From Pseudomonadota bacterium (GTDB taxonomy: Bacteria > Desulfobacterota > Desulfovibrionia > Desulfovibrionales > Desulfovibrionaceae): 63,037 nt of DNA. The DNA is taken from positions 1-63,037 of the forward strand of contig JAEZYD010000005.1 of assembly GCA_023419375.1 (NCBI GenBank), given 5' to 3'. The notes below the pieces were generated by a model. It did no database searches, was not told the DNA's origin, and saw nothing but the letters and a program-made list of their open reading frames with translations. Numbering within the stretch: position 1 is the stretch's first letter; each line of letters opens with the position of its first letter. The position numbers and the translations under genes were made by a program. Shown here piece after piece: positions 59,227 to 63,037 of this stretch.

Positions 59227-60567
59227 TTAAAACTTCTGTTCCATCCTGGGTACGGCAAGGTATTCCGCCAGATCGGCTTCTTCCTGCGCATAGCCGCCAG
59301 CCCCAAGCCGCGCGTTGGCAAGGCGTTTGCCCAGCTCCACTGCGGGTTGATCCAGCGGATTGATGCCCATGAGCCAGCCCGTAAACAGGGTGGCCGCCTC
59401 AAGCAGCAGCATGAGCGAACCTGCGGCGCGGGGGCCTTTGTTGTGCATTTCCACATGCAGCAGGGGCACGCCGCTCTGGCACAGGGCCATGCGGGTTCCC
59501 AGGGCCTCGGCTTCAAGCAGGCTGCCAAAGGGTTTGGCCCGCAGCCAGGCCCACTGATCCGGCACATCCATGCCGAAATTGGGCCCCTGCGCCTGATCGC
59601 GGCTGGTCAGGAAAATGCACCCCTTGTTACGCGGGCCGCTCAAAAACATCTGGTTGATGGAATGCTGATCCGTCACACCCGTTGCTGGCACAGGCTGGCT
59701 GCCCTGCCCGTCCTTGCCCAGGCTTTCGGCCCAAAGCTGGGCAAACCAGTCGCCATAGGCGGCCCACTGCGGGATGTAGCTGAAAAATATCAACTGGCTG
59801 TAGCCCTTGTCTTCCAGAGCTTTTGCCCAGCAGGCCAGAGCAAACGAAGGATGCTCGGCCACCTGCTCCGGATTTTGCAGCAGGGGGCGGGCAACATCGG
59901 CTGCGCCGTCCAGCAGGGCCTGCCAGTCTATGCCCAGAAAGGCCGCAGGCAAAAGCCCCACAGCAGAGAGGGCCGAATAGCGGCCACCAAGATAATCCGG
60001 TACTTCAAGGGCGGTCAGCCCATAGCGGTTGGCTTCTTCGCGCAGGTAGCCCTTGCGTTCATCGGTGACAACGATCATCTGATCCTGCCAGCCCTCGCCC
60101 ACGCTGGCCTTGAGCCAGTCGCGCACAAGAAAATACTGCGAGATGGTCTCAATGGTGCCGCCAGACTTGCTGATGCACACCACCACTGTTTCCGTGGGAT
60201 TGAGCTTGCCGAGCAGGGCTTCAAAGCGTTCTGCACAAACGTTGTCCGCAATCCACAAGCACGGGCCGCGATGCCCAGGGCCGTCCTGCCCCGGCGCAAA
60301 GGCCTGCTGCATGGCCCGCGCCCCAAGGGCAGAACCGCCGATGCCCAGCACCAGCATATGCTTGTAGGCCTTGATGCGGGGAATCAGCGGGGCCATTTCC
60401 ACTTCCAGCTTGGCGCGGAAGGGCATGGAAATAAAGGGCAGCTCGCCGGATGCCAGCTCGCGCTGAAGCCTCTGGGCCACCTCTGGCGCGCGCGCCTTCA
60501 GGGCCGCAGCAGAATCAGCGTCAAGGCGATGCGTATACGCTCTCGACCATTCGAGCAAATGAGGCAT
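59227..60567 (-). CDS. pgi: Glucose-6-phosphate isomerase
   Basis: A 446-aa isomerase interconverting glucose-6-phosphate and fructose-6-phosphate. Motifs: LGIGGSALGARAMQ, VCISKSGGTIETISQ, FAQLWAESLGK (catalytic Glu) and GVTDQHSINQMFLSGPRNK. Length fits the shorter bacterial type rather than the ~550-aa enterobacterial form. The ATG at 60567 has AGGAGG ahead. The YchJ/Cys-rich pair lies 41 bases upstream on the same strand. Confidence 0.95.
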   Translation of the reverse strand: MPHLLEWSRAYTHRLDADSAAALKARAPEVAQRLQRELASGELPFISMPFRAKLEVEMAPLIPRIKAYKHMLVLGIGGSALGARAMQQAFAPGQDGPGHRGPCLWIADNVCAERFEALLGKLNPTETVVVCISKSGGTIETISQYFLVRDWLKASVGEGWQDQMIVVTDERKGYLREEANRYGLTALEVPDYLGGRYSALSAVGLLPAAFLGIDWQALLDGAADVARPLLQNPEQVAEHPSFALACWAKALEDKGYSQLIFFSYIPQWAAYGDWFAQLWAESLGKDGQGSQPVPATGVTDQHSINQMFLSGPRNKGCIFLTSRDQAQGPNFGMDVPDQWAWLRAKPFGSLLEAEALGTRMALCQSGVPLLHVEMHNKGPRAAGSLMLLLEAATLFTGWLMGINPLDQPAVELGKRLANARLGAGGYAQEEADLAEYLAVPRMEQKF

Positions 60568-60608
60568 GGATACCTCCTGTGGTGTTGCGCCGCGTTCCTG
60601 ACGGCGCA

Positions 60609-60995
60609 TTACAAAAGTCGCAAGGGTTTGGGAGCAAAAAAACGCCGCCGCACGGCCTTGTAGGTCTGCGGACGCACGCCAAAGCGGCAATGCCACAGGG
60701 CGCAGGCATCACGCGCCGCACAGGCGCGCACCTCCACCCTGTCGCCAGCACAGCCCATGCACTGCCTGCGGATGGCCCGCAAAGCCTGACGCGCAGCTTC
60801 TTCCGCCGGGGCGGGGCATTCCTCGCCCGCCAGCGTGGCAAGCCGCCAGGCCCAAAGGGGGCATTCTTCATCCGCACAGGCGCGAACCGCCTTGGCAGAC
60901 GCACCCTGGCACTCCAGACAAAACTGCCGGATGGCTGTCAGAGAACCATTCTTGCCCCTGCCGGAATTTTTTGCGCGTTCTGCGTCCGTGGTCAT
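60609..60995 (-). CDS. Cysteine-rich protein with two zinc-ribbon-like repeats
   Basis: A 128-aa basic protein built of two similar ~35-residue repeats: IRQFCLECQG...VRACADEECPLWAWR and IRRQCMGCAG...VRACAARDACALWHCRFG. Each has CxxC, then a C-rich pair, then Trp and Arg, suggesting two metal sites. A frame-coupled start (TGATG) overlaps the stop of the YchJ-like gene. Similar small proteins occur in deltaproteobacteria as far as I recall, with unknown function. The charged tail (YKAVRRRFFAPK) could bind nucleic acid. Confidence 0.75.
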   Translation of the reverse strand: MTTDAERAKNSGRGKNGSLTAIRQFCLECQGASAKAVRACADEECPLWAWRLATLAGEECPAPAEEAARQALRAIRRQCMGCAGDRVEVRACAARDACALWHCRFGVRPQTYKAVRRRFFAPKPLRLL

Positions 60996-61507
60996 CAGGA
61001 TTTGGCAGCCCCGCAGCATTTCTTGTATTTTTTGCCGCTGCCGCAGGGGCAGGGATCATTGCGCCCCACCTTGGGTTCCTGCCTGCGGTAGGCATCAGGC
61101 CGCAGGGCCACGCCGTCCACATAATAAATTTTGTCGTCCTTGCGCAAAAAAAAGCTGCGCTCGCCCAACTGACGGGGGATCCCCTCCAGTTCATAATAGG
61201 CATAGAATTCAACAACATCAAAGAGTTCGCCGTGTTCTCCGGCGGGAACATCATTTTCGGTCGCGGCAATATCAAGGCGCAGCCAGGTTATATCCCTGGT
61301 CTGCTCGGCAAGCTTGTCGGCGTCCACATTTTCCCGGTAGTCAGGATGCGTGGTTTCCACAAGCCATTGATGACGGCCAAGCACGTAGGCCGAATACCGT
61401 GAACGCATGAGGCTTTCTGCGTTCTGGGGCCAGGACGCGCCTTCAATATGGGGGCCGCAGCATTGGTCCAGAGACTGGCCGCTGCCACAGGGGCAAAGTT
61501 GAGACAT
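60995..61507 (-). CDS. YchJ-family SEC-C motif protein
   Basis: A 170-aa protein with a SEC-C zinc motif at each end: CPCGSGQSLDQCC at the N-terminus and NDPCPCGSGKKYKKCCG at the C-terminus. Between is the YchJ NTF2-like domain (AESLMRSRYSAYVLGRHQWLVETTHPD, FDVVEFYAYYELEG, SFFLRKDDKIYYVDG). The ATG at 61507 follows GGCGGAA and starts the first zinc motif. Function unknown; SEC-C is best known from SecA, where it binds zinc and SecB. Confidence 0.92.
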   Translation of the reverse strand: MSQLCPCGSGQSLDQCCGPHIEGASWPQNAESLMRSRYSAYVLGRHQWLVETTHPDYRENVDADKLAEQTRDITWLRLDIAATENDVPAGEHGELFDVVEFYAYYELEGIPRQLGERSFFLRKDDKIYYVDGVALRPDAYRRQEPKVGRNDPCPCGSGKKYKKCCGAAKS

Positions 61508-61616
61508 GAAAATTCCGCCTTGGTTTAAGCCCTCAGGGGGCATATGCAACACAATAAGCATAGCTTATGGCAAAGCAGGCGGCAAGAGCGGCAAGGCGGG
61601 ATGAATGCGGCGGGCA

Positions 61617-61660
61617 AAAAAAAAGCGGCATGCACAGGTGACGCGCCAAGTGCATGCCGC
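61617..61660 (-). terminator. Terminator of the membrane protein gene
   Basis: GCGGCATGCAC and GTGCATGCCGC (11-bp arms), with a long T-run on the minus strand. It lies 16 bases after the stop of the gene at 61677. Confidence 0.85.
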
Positions 61661-61676
61661 AGGAGACCGAACGACC

Positions 61677-62582
61677 TTATCTGTCTGTGACCGGAGGAGA
61701 GAGCGGCCTTGGGGGCCGCAATTGGACAAGACAGCCAGGACGAACGGCGGTATTGGTCGCACCGGCTTCTGCCGCCGGGCTTGAGATTGAGTCGAAATTC
61801 AGTTCAAGCGTACCGTTCTTTGCTTCTTCGGCGCGGGCAGTGCCAAGGGGCATGCCCTGCGCATCATAGACAGCGCACGGCGTTCCCTTTGCGGGCGCGC
61901 GCAGGCCGTACAGCAGGCACCAGATGTGGCCGGATTGCGCTTGCGCGGTAGTGTCAGCAGCAGGTTCCACGCGCACGATTTCTCCGCAGCCGAGGGTTGT
62001 CAGCTGGCGTATGTACTTGCTGCCAAGCCTGAACACCACAACTCCGCCCAACAGGGCCAGACCGCAGCACCCCGCGGCCAGCACAAAGGGGTTATAGCCG
62101 GTAACGCGCCGCAAGTACGAGGTGGACGCGGCCCGCATGGCTGTTTCATCGGCATGCACAACAACAGTATAGTGCTGCGTGGTGCTGGCAGCCGCCCCCC
62201 TGAAAGAAACCTTCAGGCCGTAGCTGCCGGGTTCCGCCACGGCATCGGCGCGCACACTGCCTCGCCACATGCCGTTGCCAAACCAGTAGCCCGCAAAGAA
62301 TCCTTCCAGATCATAAAAAAGGGCCGGATTTTCCGGGGCAAATTGCGCTTTAAGATCGCTGTTGACGGGATTTTTGATGGTCAGCGGCCCGGATATGGAC
62401 ACGCTTCCGCCGGGCAGCAATTCGATCACATCAGCGCCAGACCTTGCAAGGCCTTGCAGGCCGTCGAGTATTCCCAGCAGGGCAAAACCCAGCAACAGGG
62501 CGCACAGAGCGCCCCAATAACGCTGCCGGGCACGGGTCTGGAGGCAATCCTGCCAACCCTGGTTCTTGATGAATTCCCCCAT
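61677..62582 (-). CDS. Membrane protein of unknown function
   Basis: A 301-aa protein: a helix at ~23-48 (WGALCALLLGFALLGILDGL), ~115 periplasmic residues likely of beta-sandwich type (IELLPGGSVSISGPLTIKN, PGSYGLKVSFRG), a helix at ~167-188, and a ~110-residue cytoplasmic part with CGEIVRVEPAAD and a Pro-rich C-terminus. The ATG at 62582 has AAGGAAC ahead. The upstream gene is another small membrane protein on the same strand, so both may form one complex. No family recognised. Confidence 0.7.
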   Translation of the reverse strand: MGEFIKNQGWQDCLQTRARQRYWGALCALLLGFALLGILDGLQGLARSGADVIELLPGGSVSISGPLTIKNPVNSDLKAQFAPENPALFYDLEGFFAGYWFGNGMWRGSVRADAVAEPGSYGLKVSFRGAAASTTQHYTVVVHADETAMRAASTSYLRRVTGYNPFVLAAGCCGLALLGGVVVFRLGSKYIRQLTTLGCGEIVRVEPAADTTAQAQSGHIWCLLYGLRAPAKGTPCAVYDAQGMPLGTARAEEAKNGTLELNFDSISSPAAEAGATNTAVRPGCLVQLRPPRPLSPPVTDR

Positions 62583-62641
62583 AGGTTCCTTCCTGCCCGC
62601 CTGTGGTATGGTCATGACACACGACATGCTGCTGCTCCCGT

Positions 62642-62953
62642 TTATCGGCGATCAATGACGGGGCACATGGACGTTTCGGCCACGTGCCAGCTTACGAGCC
62701 GCTGCCCGAGGCGCGGCAGTTCCACAAGGCTCTGAAACTCGGCGGGATATACCTGACGCACCTTTTTGGTGAGCCAGAAGGCCCCTGCCCACGTAGGCAC
62801 CGTGATGCCAAAAAACCATGCGCAGAACACCAGTTCCGAGGCCCCAGAGCTGTGGGCCGACTGATACATGCCCACAAAGATCGCGCCAACCATGACTGCG
62901 TTGGCCGCAACCCGGATTATGCTGGAATAGAGGGTCTGACGGTAACTGTTCAT
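62642..62953 (-). CDS. Small membrane protein of unknown function
   Basis: A 103-aa protein with two helices (residues ~14-32, AANAVMVGAIFVGMYQSA, and ~40-60, LVFCAWFFGITVPTWAGAFW) and a soluble C-terminus. AGGAG lies seven bases before the ATG. It is 59 bases upstream of the 301-aa membrane protein and probably in one transcript with it. Confidence 0.72.
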   Translation of the reverse strand: MNSYRQTLYSSIIRVAANAVMVGAIFVGMYQSAHSSGASELVFCAWFFGITVPTWAGAFWLTKKVRQVYPAEFQSLVELPRLGQRLVSWHVAETSMCPVIDRR

Positions 62954-62980
62954 TGATGCTCTCCTGAGTGTGTTTGTCCA

Positions 62981-63037
62981 CCCGAGGGGCGGGGGGGGGG
63001 GGGGGGCGCCGCCGGCGCGCCCGGGGGGGGGGGGGGG
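62981..63037. other. Low-complexity G-run at the window end
   Basis: Two long G homopolymers around a GCGCCGCCGGCGCGCCC core. This is unlike any other sequence in the window and is typical of a sequencing or assembly artefact at a contig edge. Confidence 0.75.

Noticed and set aside
1..63037. CRISPR array
   Set aside because: No regularly spaced direct repeats of CRISPR length were seen and no cas gene is present.

Overview
The window looks like chromosome of a sulfate-reducing deltaproteobacterium close to Desulfovibrio (Desulfovibrionaceae). The reasons are an HmcE/HmcF-type membrane redox module next to Rrf1/Rrf2-type regulators, a second HdrD-type menaquinol-linked pair, a periplasmic multihaem c-type cytochrome, and moderately GC-rich coding sequence. 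There is no 16S gene here, so species is not claimed. The last ~55 bases are a G homopolymer smear that looks like an assembly or sequencing end artefact.

Bases 1-10140 are an integrated mobilizable, plasmid-like element. It carries an RP4-TraI-type relaxase, a small relaxosome protein, a lytic transglycosylase, a candidate oriT, an XRE repressor and a RepA-like initiator. Its cargo looks like defence: a PHP-phosphoesterase/SMC-like ATPase with an overlapping 91-aa partner, a YhcG/DUF1016 nuclease-like protein, and an AT-rich pentapeptide-repeat gene. The right boundary is a 44-nt 3' fragment of tRNA-Glu (10097-10140) with integrase-arm-like direct repeats beside it. The intact tRNA and the integrase should lie left of the window. 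Next to it, 10375-11944 is a scrap of a Mu-like prophage (tail fibre assembly protein, then overlapping com and mom).

From ~12050 the host backbone begins. It holds a membrane PP2C phosphatase/HATPase signalling protein with a partner bearing a DisA_N-like domain, then rpoB and rpoC. After ~850 gene-free bases come two respiratory modules: an unknown 94-aa protein, a triheme cytochrome, HmcE and HmcF; and a DsrM/TmcC-like plus DsrK/TmcB-like pair. Three regulators lie between them (an Rrf1-like receiver and two Rrf2 proteins). These modules probably exchange electrons between periplasmic cytochromes, the menaquinone pool and cytoplasmic thiol/disulfide or DsrC-type partners.

33.4-41.4 kb holds a MocR regulator divergent from an EamA exporter, and a five-gene branched-chain amino-acid type ABC transporter (livJ-HMGF). 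41.5-50.8 kb holds ribonuclease J, a TolC-like outer-membrane protein, and the Tol-Pal envelope cluster with an extra double-TonB_C protein between tolA and tolB. 51-56 kb holds a 2-hydroxyacid dehydrogenase, an amidohydrolase, the SRP RNA (ffs), and a GntR regulator divergent from malic enzyme. 56-63 kb, all on the minus strand, holds a sigma54 response regulator with its histidine kinase, glucose-6-phosphate isomerase, a YchJ/SEC-C protein coupled to a cysteine-rich protein, and two unknown membrane proteins.
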